Numbered from the stretch's first letter, positions 25,701 to 39,700 are shown. The stretch: DNA of 64,000 nt from Apostichopus japonicus (GCF_037975245.1 NC_092572.1:22800489-22864488), one strand, 5' to 3'. Notes: a model not told the origin generated them from the letters alone. Numbers and translations: made by a program.

Positions 25701-26579
25701 TTGTTTATTTACATAATTTGTCAATGTTTACCCGGGATCAGCTGTCCTAGCCCCACAAGGGCTTGATCAAGCTCGGGTTAGCCCTGTTCCCACGCAGAAA
25801 AAGAGTGGAGCAATTTGCCTTACCCTCGATAGGTCAATGGTGAAGTGAGCCGGGGAACAGCCTTTTAGGGGTCCTTTGGGGAGGGGGATAACTTTCTTTT
25901 TGGAGGTATGGGAGGGTAAACTGCAAGTGGTATAGTTCTAAAGTCAAGATGTGATTGGTAAAATTAGGGAAACTCTTAAACAATAAAGAGAAAAACCAAG
26001 ACTATATTGGCATCGTTGTATCATTTCTGTAACTCTGTATATTTGCGTACTCAGTAATGAAAACTTGAGAAAACTTTGCACAGCTTCATATCTATTTTGC
26101 AAGCCGTGCAAGGAAATATAAGCCATCATTTTGCAAAACCAACTGTGTAAAAGAGGGCTGGACGGCTGGCTGCCTAAACCCCTGCCTGCATGCAGTTCCA
26201 GTGCAGTCAGTAAAAATCAGTGTGTCCACATCTACTGTAGTGCATATTCTGAACATCTCTATGTACATGTATGTATGTATATACCCAGTAGACTGGAGGT
26301 TTGCCTGTTAGTATACATTAAACTTTATTACTTTACAGATCAGCAGTTTGAATCTGCATAGAAACTTCACCATAAAATACTATAAATTAAATGTGTGGGC
26401 CCTGGAGTCACACAGTTTACTTTGTTGTACAGTTAGTAAACGGTGTGTGACTTGGCACATAACAGCAGCAAAATGGATTGATATTTAATATAAAGATAGA
26501 AGTGTCGTATATATTACTCTTACCAGTATATATTTGTGAATTATTCATAATAAATTATGACATGGTCAAAGCAGCACAT
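22781..26579. other. Intergenic, nothing recognised
   Basis: Unique-looking AT-rich sequence with short ORFs (up to ~106 codons) but no recognisable domain or supported exon. Confidence 0.4.
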
Positions 26580-26586
26580 CACAGCT

Positions 26587-26946
26587 CACCAAGCTAGAGG
26601 ATATCACCAAGCTAGCTGATATCACCAAGCTAGCCGATATCACCAAGCTAGCCGATATCACCAAGCTAGCCGATATCACCAAGCTAGCCGATATCACCAA
26701 GCTAGCCGATATCACCAAGCTAGCCGATATCACCAAGCTAGCCGATATCACCAAGCTAGCCGATATCACCAAGCTAGCCGATATCACCAAGCTAGCCGAT
26801 ATCACCAAGCTAGCCGATATCACCAAGCTAGCCGATATCACCAAGCTAGCCGATATCACCAAGCTAGAGGATATCACCAAGCTAGCCGATATCACCAAGC
26901 TAGCTGATATCACCAAGCTAGCCGATATCACCAAGCTAGCCGATAT
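26587..26946. repeat. 18-bp satellite, ~20 copies
   Basis: Near-identical ACCAAGCTAGCCGATATC units containing two palindromes, GCTAGC and GATATC. Rare variants replace CTAGCC with CTAGAGG-type or CTAGCT sequence. Because the unit is six codons, the minus strand reads an open (ISASLV)n frame; I see no sign that it is a gene. Confidence 0.95.
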
Positions 26947-26950
26947 CATG

Positions 26951-28260
26951 CATCTATAGAGTAACTTGCTGTAGTCTCACTCTGTTACCCTGGATGTTAA
27001 AAGTACATCTGAAAGAGTGGAACGGTAATTATTTTATGAAACTGAACACATTTTCTATCTCAGGGACAAATCTTCCAAAATACGGTGAAGAAACTACAGG
27101 AAAGTTAATACCATGAGTTCAGTTTAGGTAGATTTGGGTTTATTCTGTAAGCCTTAAGATCTATAGCATGATTATACAGTAGTACAAGTAAAAAAGTTTT
27201 AAAAATGTGACAAGCATTTAATCATTGCCTGGCTTGTAATATAATGTGAAAGCCGTGCATATTAGTTAAGGCTGTGATTTTGCAGAATTGACCTGGATGG
27301 ATGGATGGCTGGCTAAATGCTTGCAAACTACAGTAGACTTGTGAAATGTCTGTATTCACTGAGAGGGGTGCTGTTTGCAAGACATACAACCGTTGAGGTA
27401 TCTTTCATTTCAGACATGTGGGAAGGGGGAACCCATCCTGTAGATATTCATCGGCCAAAATGGAAGTGGATATGGTGGACTGATTTTTATTTTGCATTTT
27501 GTAAATATTGTGAAGGTCACAAAGGAGATGCGGTTAGATTACCTCGTGGACAAATTTGAGGGTACAATATCTGTAGATTCTGAAGTTATGAGGGTAGTAT
27601 GACGGGATACACTGTAAACAGAATAATGTGGTTTCCTTGAAAGTTATTATTGAGAGAACTAAACCCAAGAAGTACAGAATTACAAGTAGAGTTAACTGTA
27701 AATAGAAAGTTAGAAACCAACACACTGAGTAAAATGAACAGAAAGGACCTAACATAAATGGAGTATCCCTGTTCTTTGAGCTGCCATATATCAGCTTTTT
27801 ACTGTATAATAAAGCCACCATACACAGCCCAGCACGGATGTAAACATTTCGTGGGCTTGTTTGTGACTTATCCCTGGTCAGTTAGTTAATGGATGTCCCC
27901 TGATCAGATGACCAGGGACAGTTATAAGAGAGTGCTGATTCCATGTAATAGTATACCACTAACTTGACTGATGGGATACAGTTAAATCAGGCACACAGTA
28001 TTTTACACATGTATGACTTCATCAAAACCTAAGGGTACTATGCTGAATAGTACTTAACATGTACAGGTACTGTAGTATTAATACTGTAACACACACTACT
28101 CAAAAGTTTATAACTTGGTATTGATAAGTTTTTAGAAATTTTAGAAAAGCATTCGTGAATTTGGAGTGGATGTGTGTTTGACCCTGTGTGGGTTCCAAGC
28201 AACAATTCAATGGGAAGGAAGGAATATACTGTTATATGTACACTATATATCATTAAACCA
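26951..28260. other. Intergenic, nothing recognised
   Basis: No supported exon, RNA gene or element end. Confidence 0.4.
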
Positions 28261-28261
28261 T

Positions 28262-28790
28262 ACACAGTGTAGAGAGGACAAATGTAAAGTACTCTACATC
28301 ATAATAACACACACATTGTAGAGAGGACACATGCAATGTACTCTTCATCATTATAAAACACACAGTGTAGAGAGGACACATGAAAAGTGCTCTACATCAT
28401 TATACCATACACAGTGTAGAGAGGACACATGTAAAGTACTCTACATCATTACACCATACACAGTGTAGAGAGTACACATGTAAAGTACTCTATATCATAA
28501 TAACACACACATTGTAGAGAGGACACATGTAAAGTACTCTATATCATTACATACACATGTATAGTATAAGGGACACATGTAAAGTACTCTACATCATAAT
28601 AACACACAGAGTGTAGAGAGGACACATGTAAAGTACAGTACTCTATATCATTATGCCATACACAGTGTAGAGAGGACACATGTGAAGTACTCTACATCAT
28701 TGCACCATACACAGTGTAGAGTGGACACATTTGTAAAGAACTCTACTGTTCATCATTATACCATACACAGTGCATGGAAGGACACAGTAC
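28262..28790. repeat. Minisatellite, ~56-bp unit, ~9 copies
   Basis: Units share CATACACAGTGTAGAGAGG, ACACATGTAAAGTACTCTA and CATCATTAT. Divergence increases toward the right end. Confidence 0.85.
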
Positions 28791-28794
28791 ATTT

Positions 28795-31490
28795 CCACCA
28801 ATGGGTGTGAATTCAACCAGATGGTTTTATGCAGCTTGTTCTGTACACATGATACAGTATATATATAGGGAAGGTTTTGAAGGTCCAATTACAGTACATA
28901 CTGTATGCTGTGATTGCAGACATATAAATCGAGTAACAAGTGAGCTCTATAGCCTCTCTATACTGTGTACTTGATGTCTAATGTGTAGCAATCTGCTTCT
29001 AGCAGTTTTAGCATTCTGTGAAAAAATTTGTAATTTATTTGATAAATTATATTTGCTATAATCGAAAACTGGTTCCTATGTCATTCCATATTGTCAGTTC
29101 CTCCAGACCACTGATGATGACCCAGTAAGTTGGCCTGGTTTCCTTGAGATATGACCTGTTGGTCCTCCTTGATGATTCCAATGGTACCCCCTTTCGGATG
29201 CCATTTATTTCCACTTGATGACTCCCCGGTTACGGGTCAATGTATCTGAGGGTATTTCAGAGGAAGTTAATAAAGAATAAAGTTAAAATGTGCAGTAAAA
29301 CACCTACCATCAAATTGTAATACAAATCTGTCTGTGGTGGAGGGGGGGGGGTATGAAGTATATTATATCCTGATCTTGTTGTGAGTTACAAAAACTCGTA
29401 CACGTTACATTTAGAGATTGTACTTTTTGGGGCACAAATATTGCAGTGTGGCGCGTACAGTGTGGAGTTGTATGGACCAGTCTGCCAGCAAGTTTGCTGA
29501 GAGCTTTATCCGCCACTGTTTTCCTATTTGAATTTGTGGTAATAAAATCTTGGGTATTCCTTGTCAAGATGTCAGAGCTAAGAGTGCACAGTGCTAATAA
29601 GGATACCACTGGTTCAATCTGACAGAAGACATTGGCACTAGATTGAAACTGCTGAAAGTGTTGCCAGGTGGCAAATTTGTAGAACTTGGTGGAAGAAGGA
29701 AATACACTTCACAAGTTCAGTCAATGCCATCTCTATTGAAGCAGTGAGATCATCAGTTGTTTTGATATTATCAAGAAAATACAACAAAGTCTATCAATGC
29801 TATTTAAAGGGTGTGAAGACTCACGCAAAAAGAAACGTCTAATGCCGGTAATTTGACCTAGTTTCGAATGAGTTGTAACAGAAGTGTTAAACACCACCGT
29901 TGATCCCAGAAAATACACACACAGCTTGCTACCGTTGGTAATTAGACACTAGTGTACAGTCAGTACATACAGCTGTGGTCAAGACCCACAGCACAGTATA
30001 CAAACGATACAGCGATCAGCGATGGACATCGCAGCTGGTCCAGCTAAAAGATAACAAGGTATCACGTTTCATTACTGTCTGCATTTTGTAGCGACACAAA
30101 CAAAACGTCACTTGCAAGCAACAGAAAGTTAACTTTTTCAGATGGCCGCACGCGGTTTGGGGCGAGTCTTCAATGCCTTTAACCAGTTGATCAACACAGA
30201 GTGATACTGTTACATTTGACAATGTATTATTAATGTCTATAGGTTATTGAACACTGCACTGTGATTCTACAATGGTGAATCATATTGCCTCTTCACATGA
30301 TGTTCTATGCCATGTATGTTGGTACAGTATGTATGTGCAGTACAGTACATATGTATTTCGCTACCATCGTACACTTAGAGAACATTATACAGTCTATCCC
30401 ATATGTCTTCCTGAATGTCCCCAGTGCTGGTTTAATACAGATATGTCTGACATGATTGTCTCACTAGTTGGAGCTAAGTATAGACTAGAGATGTTGCATT
30501 ACTTATTGATAACTGGTAAAATTCTGTTTACATTGATAAGGTCTATTTGTCTGAGCTTCAAAGCTGTGATAAGTTGCTTAGAGCACATGTCAAATATTAT
30601 CCTTTCCTACTGATTGCCACACACCCTTCCATACCTTGTATTATTGGCAATATAATAAAAATAGCAGTTACAATATTTGTAGATAAACACACACAATAAA
30701 CATGTTTGTTTTCCTCTGTGTACAGGCACTTTACTCAGCCCTATATCATATGCTATACTATGTACAGTAAAGTGTCTGTACTCATGAAAATAAATAATTT
30801 ATGGAAACTTTACTGCAAGCCTAATATTTAAATTAATACCTGTAAGAGATTAGAATTTTCAAGCAAGCGTACTGTCGGTAGAGTATAAACTATATCAAAT
30901 ACCAGGCAAATATATACTAGAAGTCAAGTATTAACGCAACTGATCATACTGTACTTGAACATACTGTGTGTGTTTGTATATGATGAACATTAAAGGCATC
31001 CATACAATAATAGCTGAATTGATTGTTTACTCTGTTCAATGGAAATTTCCGTGTGTATTGTAAGGTACATACAGTACTAATAGTAAGACAACAGTTTAGT
31101 GACCTCTGTACACAGTATCTATGCATATGTGTCTTGGAGTGTATGGATTTTTCCATGAATCAGGGGACCATTGGAAGTTTCTTTTGTACAGTATTTATAC
31201 TTCCATGGGGCATTTGTCATGCTAATATGATCAGCATTGTTTAATTTCTATGCTATTATTGTCTTGCCACTATTCATCTGGGACTAAAATAAAACCCAAG
31301 GCAAATATACCATGACAAACTTGTCTCAAATTTGATTAAAATTTGGCAAACATTGCCACATTCTAGACAAATATCGGTGACATTTAAATCTCTTGTAAGT
31401 TATGAGATATTCTCCTCCTTTAAGAACGTTGGCTAACTTGGTCATTTGTAAATTAAAATGATGGATAGCAGACTATTACTTTCACTATGA
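28795..31490. other. Intergenic, nothing recognised
   Basis: Includes a 113-codon frame at 30272-30613 whose composition does not look like a conserved protein. No supported gene. Confidence 0.4.
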
Positions 31491-31990
31491 AACATAGCAA
31501 ATCATAGCAAATTAATGTTTATCCCCACAAAAGGGGGCCATCGAAAAGAGGTTACAGCCTGTGTAAAGATCCGTGTCCCACCAAATCTCGTACACGCCGA
31601 ACCTACAGTATTCTATTGAGTCATTCATGCATGGGAGTTGTAATTATATTTCAATTTTTCCATATTGTTTAAAACTATTCAGTATTTTAAAGGATGACTA
31701 ATAGGAAAGTTTGAAAGGCAAATAAAAAATACAAGAAAGAACATAGCAAATCATAGCAAATTAATGTTTATCCCCACAAAAGGGGGCCATCGAAAAGAGG
31801 TTACAGCCTGTGTAAGGATTAGTGTTCCACCAAATCTCGTACACACGGAACCTACAGTGCAGTATTCTTTTGAGTCATTCATGCACGGGAGTTGTAATTA
31901 TATTTCAATTTTTCCAAATTGTTTAAAAACTATGCAGTATTTTAAAGGATGACTAATAAGAAAGGTTGAAAGGCAAATAAAAAAATACAA
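31491..31990 (+). repeat. Two-copy tandem duplication, ~249-bp unit
   Basis: The block beginning ACATAGCAAATCATAGCAAA at 31492 recurs at 31741 with only a few substitutions and small indels, implying a fairly recent duplication. Confidence 0.85.
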
Positions 31991-33430
31991 TCTTGAAAGA
32001 ACATTCTTAATATTGACAGACCACTCTGGTGTCTTATTAAAATTTATGTTGTGAAACATTATGGTTACATTGTCAATATATAGGCCTATATGCAAAATAT
32101 CACAAAGCGCGCGAACAGTTTTGGGAATGAAAGTTGCTACGCGCCTGCACCAAAGCAAATGTCCCCCCCAATATTGGAAACAAATCGCCGCCCCTGCTGT
32201 GGTTGTACCCAGTTGTGGGGTACAGTACTGTAGGCAAGCAATGTTGTCTATATGCATAAAGTGTGTTGCATACTGTACCTATACCGTGGTTGTACTCCTT
32301 TGTGGGGTGGGCAAGTACAGTAATGTTGTTTCTATGCATAAAGTGTGTTGCATATATACAGTACCTATACTGTGGTTGTATTCCACATATTGTGTGTGCA
32401 GTTCTAAACTGTGGAGATTGTTTACACATTACAGTATTTATCCTAACTGTGTTTACTTACACTACTTCAAGGGTTCAGTACGTGTTTTGCAACACTTGCT
32501 TCCTACTCATTGGCTTTTTTGAATGCTCATGTTTAATGAAGTACCCTACTGGAAAAATATGGGGGGAAATTTAAAGAGGTCATGTCACAGACCCTTTTGG
32601 AAAAGAGTATTTGGACCAATTGTTACACCAAAATATGACCTTCCCCCGGAAAAATTGTTTCCAACGTCTCGAAATAATTCGATTAAAATTTCAAATGAAA
32701 TTCTGGAAGTTGAAAGACACTGTTTTAGCCTCATACGGCTGTAACCTCATTGTTGGGATGTGGTCTCAGTTTATAGTGCACAGTGCCTCGTTGTGATTGG
32801 ATGTAAACAATGGCACACACGCATGGTCTCGAAAAAGATCCTCAAATGTGATCATTTTACACTTTATTTCTCAAAATGCATGCGAGATGTGTTGTAAGAG
32901 GGTGTAGCAATATACCAGGGAGTTGAATAAGTTACTGTAGATACACAGATTTCCAAAAGATAAAATTTATGTGAGGAGAATCTGGCTCTGATTCGTAACC
33001 GATACCAGGTCTGATTTTGTGTGCACTGAATATATAGTGCAATATGTCTCCAATACACAAACAAACCATTCTGTCCAGTATTTGCTGCAATTGGTAATGG
33101 TTTGTGCCCCCAGCTGCAACCCCCTGTTGCCCCCTCTCAGTTTATGACCCCCCTTCCTTCTCAAGTTACAGTTTTGAAGCTTGCGATGTGGTTATTGTTG
33201 AGGAGATCATGGAAATATTACAGTGATTCATGCAAATAAGTGCCAGCATTTTGAGATGTACCCTGAAAATTGTGAGGGCACCAGGTGGTTTGTGGATCAT
33301 CTACAGTAAGTATTACACATGCACAGCTGTTATCAAACTGGTTTTGAACATTGCCAGTGGATATTTTGTTGTGGAAAAGTCTCATAAATCTGAAAGAAAA
33401 AACACAGAATCTTGTCCCCTAACTGAATCA
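31991..33430. other. Intergenic, nothing recognised
   Basis: Contains two related ~85-bp segments near 32235 and 32325 (GCATAAAGTGTGTTGCATA) but no supported gene. Confidence 0.4.
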
Positions 33431-33438
33431 TTTATATG

Positions 33439-35310
33439 CAGCGTAACCAGGAATTTGCCAAGGGAGGGGCAAAACTGTAGATTCGGCATTGCAAACTATC
33501 TAAGAGTAGCGCCACCATAGGTTGGCGCGAAGCGTACAAGAAAATTTTGGCTGAAAATTAGGCTTGCACGGTAAACCGGTTTTAGTACCGAAACCGGTTT
33601 TTTCCGACCGAATTTCGGTACTATTTTTTATTTTAAGAAAACCGAAAAACCGGAAAAACCGAAATGTGAATTGCAAATACTGGAAAAAAAAAGTTTGATG
33701 ACTTTTGTTTCTCCTTTTTACTGTTCTTTTTGCAATATGAAAGTAAATTGCAACAAGATAAAGCTTTTCTGATAGACGACATTGTCAGCTACGATCCGCA
33801 CACGCCATAACCAGTGCTTGAGGGTGGATAGCTAGGCCTAACATTATGCTATGCAGCCCATATATGCGTGCATCAGTTAGGTAACCTTGTAGTATTGAAC
33901 TGACCTTGGTGGCCAACGTTAGTAGTTGTGAGAAGTACACACTCAAATGACGAGATGCAGTTCCAAATAAATTGTTACATTCAAATTGTTTGTCCTCTTT
34001 GTGTTGTTCTTATTATTTAACTTCAATTTAATAGTGAGGATATGGAGAAAATCTTTTCAAACACATTGATCACAGTTCGTGTTCAAAAAATGAACGTTAA
34101 AACTTGAAAGGTACATTGCGCAATCCACAATACAATACGACATGTACAGTCGCAGGGGGGGGGGGAATCTGTGAGTTTAACAACTAAGATGTAACAAGTA
34201 ACATTAGAACAATCACGGGGGGGGGCTCTGAGTTTAACAACTAAGATGCAACAAGTAACTTTAGAACAATCACGGGGGGGGGGGGGGGGTTGAGTTTAAC
34301 AACTAAGATGCAACAAGTAACAGAACAATCACAGTCCATTATTCACAAGAGACACCTGGCGTCAGGCTTGAGTCAGGGAATATTAAAGGAGTAAAAATGT
34401 TGCATACATGGCTGGAAATTACAGATGTTGCTGTTGGGACAATTCTCCTTTGTATGCTAATGGATTTTATTTTATTTGTAAGTTTCCTTTAAACATTTCT
34501 TCTTATCAGTTATCAGACAAGGCGTCTCTCAGATTGTTTTTCGTTTACTTTGATGAACACATGTTTCCAACTTAAACGTTAACAATTTACATCTTTGCCG
34601 ACCTAATCCCTCTTTTGCCAGCGATATTTTTCAACTTGTCCTTGAAGAGAAATTTATTTTACCGCCAAGATACCACCCGCGAACATGGCTAGAGCCTCGT
34701 GCAATTTGGTACCTTCATTGGACCAATCATATTGTAAAGAATTTTTTTTTCTGAACACGAATATAGAACTTCGTGAAGTACAGTAAACACAAGACAAACG
34801 ATACGTGTACGTGATTTTAAAACTTTAAGAAAAAATTTCACTAACACATTTCTTTTCGACATATTTACTTCAGTTTAGTTAACGTGGGTTATAAAATGAG
34901 AGTCATGAAGGCAGTAACATTTCTTGAATTTATTCTTCTTATTTTTAATAATTTACTGCGAACGAACAGACTTGAACACGCTGTTGGTAAAGCTTCAAAA
35001 ATACGCATCTTAGCGATCGAGATTTGGATGTTTTCAATGCAATTCAGGAGGGGGAAAAAAACGGTTTTTGAGCCAGATTCGGTTTTTTGCTAGAGAAAAA
35101 CCGGTTGTAAGTTTTCACGAAACCGTGCAAGCTTACTGAAAATGCCTCCCAGATCGATGGAAATGGCACTTTCCAGGCCTTGTAAGTTGCATCTTAGCAT
35201 TTTCTCTTTTGAAAATACTAGCGATATCATAAAAACATTAAAAAATTATAAAACAAAATATGCTCAAGGGGGGGGCAACTGCCCCCTTCGCCCCCCTGGC
35301 TACACGCCTG
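33439..35310. mobile_element. Outer hAT-like element, interrupted by a second one
   Basis: Flanked by a perfect 8-bp duplication TTTATATG (33431-33438 and 35311-35318). Ends are CAGCGTAACCAGG and, on the minus strand, CAGGCGTGTAGCCAGG. About 300 bp is its own sequence; the rest is the inserted element at 33559-35135. A GTAGCGCCACC segment near 33508 is shared (inverted) with repeats near 22300 and 50330. Confidence 0.7.
33559..35135. mobile_element. Inner non-autonomous hAT-like element (1577 bp)
   Basis: Perfect 8-bp target duplication CTGAAAAT (33551-33558 and 35136-35143). Inverted ends are TAGGCTTGCACGGT and TAAGCTTGCACGGT, continuing into ACCGGTTTT-type subterminal repeats. No transposase frame. 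It holds three ~65-bp tandem units with G-runs (about 34150-34330). Confidence 0.8.
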
Positions 35311-35589
35311 TTTATATGGGAACGTATTGTTTGATATGTCAGCAGTCTACCAGCAAGATGAAGTTTTCATGGCTGTGTGGTTCTGTTTCTCAGGGTGGTT
35401 CCATATTGTGGATTAAGCTAATGCATGACAAGGGTACCAGCAAACCAGCATAGATAAACTGCTCGGGCAAATAATTGCAGAAGGAAGGCTACGTCTCTTT
35501 AAAGAGCTCTACTTGTTAAACTTAAGTTGGCAGTTTCACTTACATTATTCTTCTGGGTCTATCAGAGATTAGAATAGGGGGGGGGGGGT

Positions 35590-35900
35590 ATCCAATGAAT
35601 ATTACATCATACCTATGTCAATTATTCAGATTGAGCCTGGATATATATCCAATTAATATGTGATATTACAGGGGGGTATAGCCAAGTTTGTAATTAATAT
35701 TACAAGCTATCAAGTATTATTCAGATTGAGTGATATATCCAAATATATCCAATTATCATACAGTATGTAAATTAAAGGGTATTTTGCAGTTAGGATGTGG
35801 GATATATACTGTATATCCAATTATATGTACACGTATATTTCAAACTACAGTATACAGATTGAGGGATATATATCCAGTTACATACTTAAAGGGTATTTTG
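35590..35900. repeat. Degenerate ATATCCAATTA tandem repeat, left part
   Basis: Loose repeats of CAGATTGAGGGATATATCC and CCAATTATATG blocks. The same repeat resumes after the MITE at 35901-36336, so the MITE inserted into it. Confidence 0.6.
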
Positions 35901-36336
35901 TAGGGATGCACCGGATATCCAGTCCGGCCGGACTATCCGGCCGGATAGTGAGCAATTATCCGGTTCCGGTTCCGGCCGGATATTTTTCAAAATCCGGCCG
36001 GATCTTTTTCAAAATCTGGCCTGAATTATTCCTTAAAAAGGTGTTGGTATTAACTTAAAACAATGTAAACTATTTCCAAAATTAATAAAAATGAAAAATT
36101 AGGAAAAATTAGGTTTAACATGTTTAATTTAATTTTCTCAATGGTCTGACCCACTGTTTCTAAAGATCAACCAAAATAATACTCCTTGTTTCATACTTCT
36201 ACTTCTTAGTAATGATTTTCTTTTGTGTAATGAAAAAATCCGGTTCCGGCCAGATTTTATCCGGCCGGATTTCATGTACTATCCAGCAAAATCCGGTTCC
36301 GGCCGGATCCAAAAATTTGGATCCGGTGCATCCCTA
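35901..36336. mobile_element. hAT MITE (436 bp)
   Basis: Inverted ends begin TAGGGATGCACCGGAT and the target duplication GTATTTTG is perfect (35893-35900 and 36337-36344). CCGGCCGGAT repeats fill both subterminal regions. The end sequence is of a type common in animal hAT elements. Confidence 0.85.
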
Positions 36337-36410
36337 GTATTTTGCAGTAAGGGTGTTGGATATAACCAATTATGTGTATATATATATATGTGTATTTCAA
36401 ACTAAAATCA

Positions 36411-36545
36411 AAATAAAACAAAACTGTTAGCAAACTGCTTAAATCCACTAAAGAGCCTGTGTAAGAGAATGTGTAAAAGTAAAAGGGCCTGACGTTTTGA
36501 TCTCGCCAACAGGATCTTCTTCAGAGGCTGAAAGAAGAAGATCAG
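36411..36545 (-). repeat. Copy of the fold-back repeat family
   Basis: On the minus strand this matches the right arm of the repeat at 62524-62745 (AGGCTCT, GTGTAAAAG, CCTGACGTTTTGATC and GATCTTCTTCAGAGGCT). It has only one arm. Confidence 0.65.
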
Positions 36546-36719
36546 GGCTTTTACAGATATTTCAAACAATGTCACAGATTGAGGGATACATTCAAACTTT
36601 TGAGATTGAGGGATATTCAGTATCCAATTGTATTTTAATGGTACAAGCAATTTTTTGTAGATTGACTAAGATTGATGGATATAGGTTAATTTAAAACATT
36701 AAATACATGTACAGGTATG

Positions 36720-39700
36720 GTTTGCAAGAATGTTTAAATTACAGTATGTGCACCACAGAACTATACTGTAGCCTGAGAGCCTTGCGTGGTATGAGTTGTA
36801 TATCAACCATGTAATATATATATATATATATATGTAAAATCAGACCCCTTCAATATGACTATAAAACAGATTTAGAACTCAGAAATCATACCCTTGAGTC
36901 TATCTGGCTTACGAGAGTAGTACATCAGATACTGCCCCAGTTTATAATCACAAAAATATAGATCCATATGCAGAAACTTGGCAACTATTCTACTACTTAT
37001 CAGGTAAAGCTAAGTGAAGTTACAAACCTGTTTGGTTTTACTGTTCAGGGTAATACATCCCTTTTGGAGTTTGTAATATTATAACATATTTCATCTTACC
37101 AGCAGTGTGAATTTAATGGTGTACACAGTAAGCATTTGTTAAGTGTACGTACAGTACTGTAAAATCTTGGGACACCTTACAGTAGTACTGTATATGGGCG
37201 ATTCCGTGAAAACAGGGACATGACCCCAAATTTTCAAAATCATTTCTGTAGCCATTTTTGGCTTCTAATATACTATAAACACATTGAGGGACTGGGTTAT
37301 GTACTTTTTTTCCAACTATACCATGTTCTTCTACCAAAAAATGTGAATACATGATTAATGTTGACTTTTGAGGGAATATTTGAGGAAATAGTATGGATAT
37401 TTCAAAGTCTCAGATTTCCATATTTGGAAGCACCCTAAATAAATTTGATATATATATATTGGTAGTGACAGATAAATTAAAATAATGATCACAATTCCCC
37501 CAAACATTTTTGGTTTGTAGGTATATATGGCTGTAACGACACAGAGCTGATTTGAGAGCGTAATGGGTCATTCCATATCAAATCACCAAATTTTGGGGTA
37601 TGTTGTAGTTCGACATCTTTGAAAAATTCCCAAATTTATTGTTTAAGTGGACCACCATAAAATAAGCATATTCTGAAAATTTCAGTTGCATTGCTTTACT
37701 ATTGGCCGATTTAAAATTCTTTGAAATTCCGCAATTTGTCGCCACCATGGTATTTTGGCATTTTCTTGACTTTTGAGGTCTCATTTCTCAGCAATTAAAC
37801 ATTCTACTACCTTTCTATTACAGATGCCGATAGAGTCTAACCCATAGAACAGGAAAAGAAAAAATTAGGTTACAAAAATATTGTCTTGTGGAGTTAGGTC
37901 AACTCAAAAGTGTCAAAATATTTGATTTTTGTACTTTTCACTAAAAACTGTGCTATTTTTAGTGATGAATTGCTCCTAAACCATTGCTTCAGGGTACTTG
38001 ATTCTTTCAGAGGTTATTATGTCTAGTACAAACATTACAAAATAATGATTACAATGCTTTCCTATAATATATTTGCAAGTTGTGCAACTCTAAAGTTGCT
38101 ATATCATGCTGCGATTCAGCATGAGGTAGGGGTTTTGATGCCACTTTTTTACCAAAGTAACCATGTTAGAGGTGTCAGGGTTTATACTTTATTTATAAGT
38201 ATAAAGTTCTTACACATTAAGAATTTTCAGGGTTCTAGCTGTTCTCAATATTAATTTATGAAGTTGTGAAGTTGCTCCGATGTACAAAAGAGGTCGTTTT
38301 TGACGGCCAACTCAAAACGCGTCAAATTAAAAAAAATTGATAGGTTTTTTCTGGAAGAGATATAGTACCACCGTGTTTGTGCAAAAAATTTCAGGAGGGT
38401 GTTTTGCCTTATTTTGAAATGAAAAATCCTCAAAGTTTGGGATTTTTACAAAAAGCATTTTTGCCTGTTTTGATGTTCCATGTGTTTTGAGCACTAATAA
38501 ACACTAATATAATAACACTAATATACACACTGTACATACATGCAATTGGTTGAATTAGAAGACTTTACTATAGAATTAATTTCAACTAGTACATAGATGT
38601 ATGTACAGTACAAAACTGTACTGGGTTTACATGTACAGTGTGTTAGTGTTGTTTAAACATAGTCTTCTGGCACTCATGGCACTCCGTACATATACACTCA
38701 GTATAGTGTTTGTACTGTACACACTGTAGATACATGTACTGGTTGAAATTCATTTTATAAGTCTTCTAATTAAATGAATTCAACCAGGGGCAGGCAAGTA
38801 CATTGCAAATAGTAATTTTTTTTATATGAAATTAAAGACTGAATGACCTTGAAGTACAGTACAATACCCAGGCTCAAAACACATGGAACATTGATAGAAG
38901 ACTGTTGTAGTGCTGTGTACAGCATTGGGTCAGCTTTGGGATTATTCGTTTCCCAAAACCTGTGCTGTACTGTACAGTACTCTTCATGTTCAATGCTAAG
39001 TATTGTTCATGTATGCACCGTTTAATATCCACTTGAATGGTAAAAAAAATGAAGATAAAACTATATATAATCATATAAATACTATTTTAATATTAGAAGG
39101 TTTGTTTTGCATATATACACAGTTGTATTTTGTACAGAATCGCAGCTACAGAATATGGTAATGTTAACTGTATGTCAAATAGATCCACGGGCTCCAGTTG
39201 TCATTCTGTAAATCAATGCTGTCATTTTTTACAATTTTAGTATTCACACAATGTTGTTTCAATAGCTGGAAGACTCTCATTGATCTGACTGTATTAAATT
39301 ACAAGGTCATGTGACAACCTTGGTCTTTTATAAATCCAACCATTGTGGCAGTAGGATTAAACTTATAAATCTAGGTTACAGGCTCTAGTGGGGTTTCTCA
39401 TTTCAAGTTTACATATGAATCAATGTTTTGGGAGTAGATAGATTGAGGGAGGGAGGTGGGTTGGGGGGGGGGGGAGTGAAGGTAGGATCGGTCTTTAGTT
39501 TCCTACATGTGCAGTAGTACTAAGGTACAGATGCTTTTTTACAGTGCTTTCACATCACTTAGATAGTAACAGAATACAAAAATTTGGTATCATTTCTGTC
39601 CTCTACCATCCTAGATGTGTCTCTTCACTCTCCCTCCCTGGGCTCCCCCCCCACTTCCCTCACCATGCTTGTGATACAGTTGTTCAAAGAGTTTGAAGGG

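Noticed and set aside
26566-26949. 127-codon frame of (ISASLV)n
   Set aside because: It follows directly from the six-codon 18-bp satellite; no signal peptide, promoter or unique flanking coding sequence.
30272-30613. 113-codon frame as a gene
   Set aside because: No recognisable motif, irregular composition and no supporting splice or promoter signals.
32061-32574. Overlapping frames of 153, 109 and 103 codons
   Set aside because: They run through imperfect duplicated segments in different frames on both strands, with no protein-like conservation.
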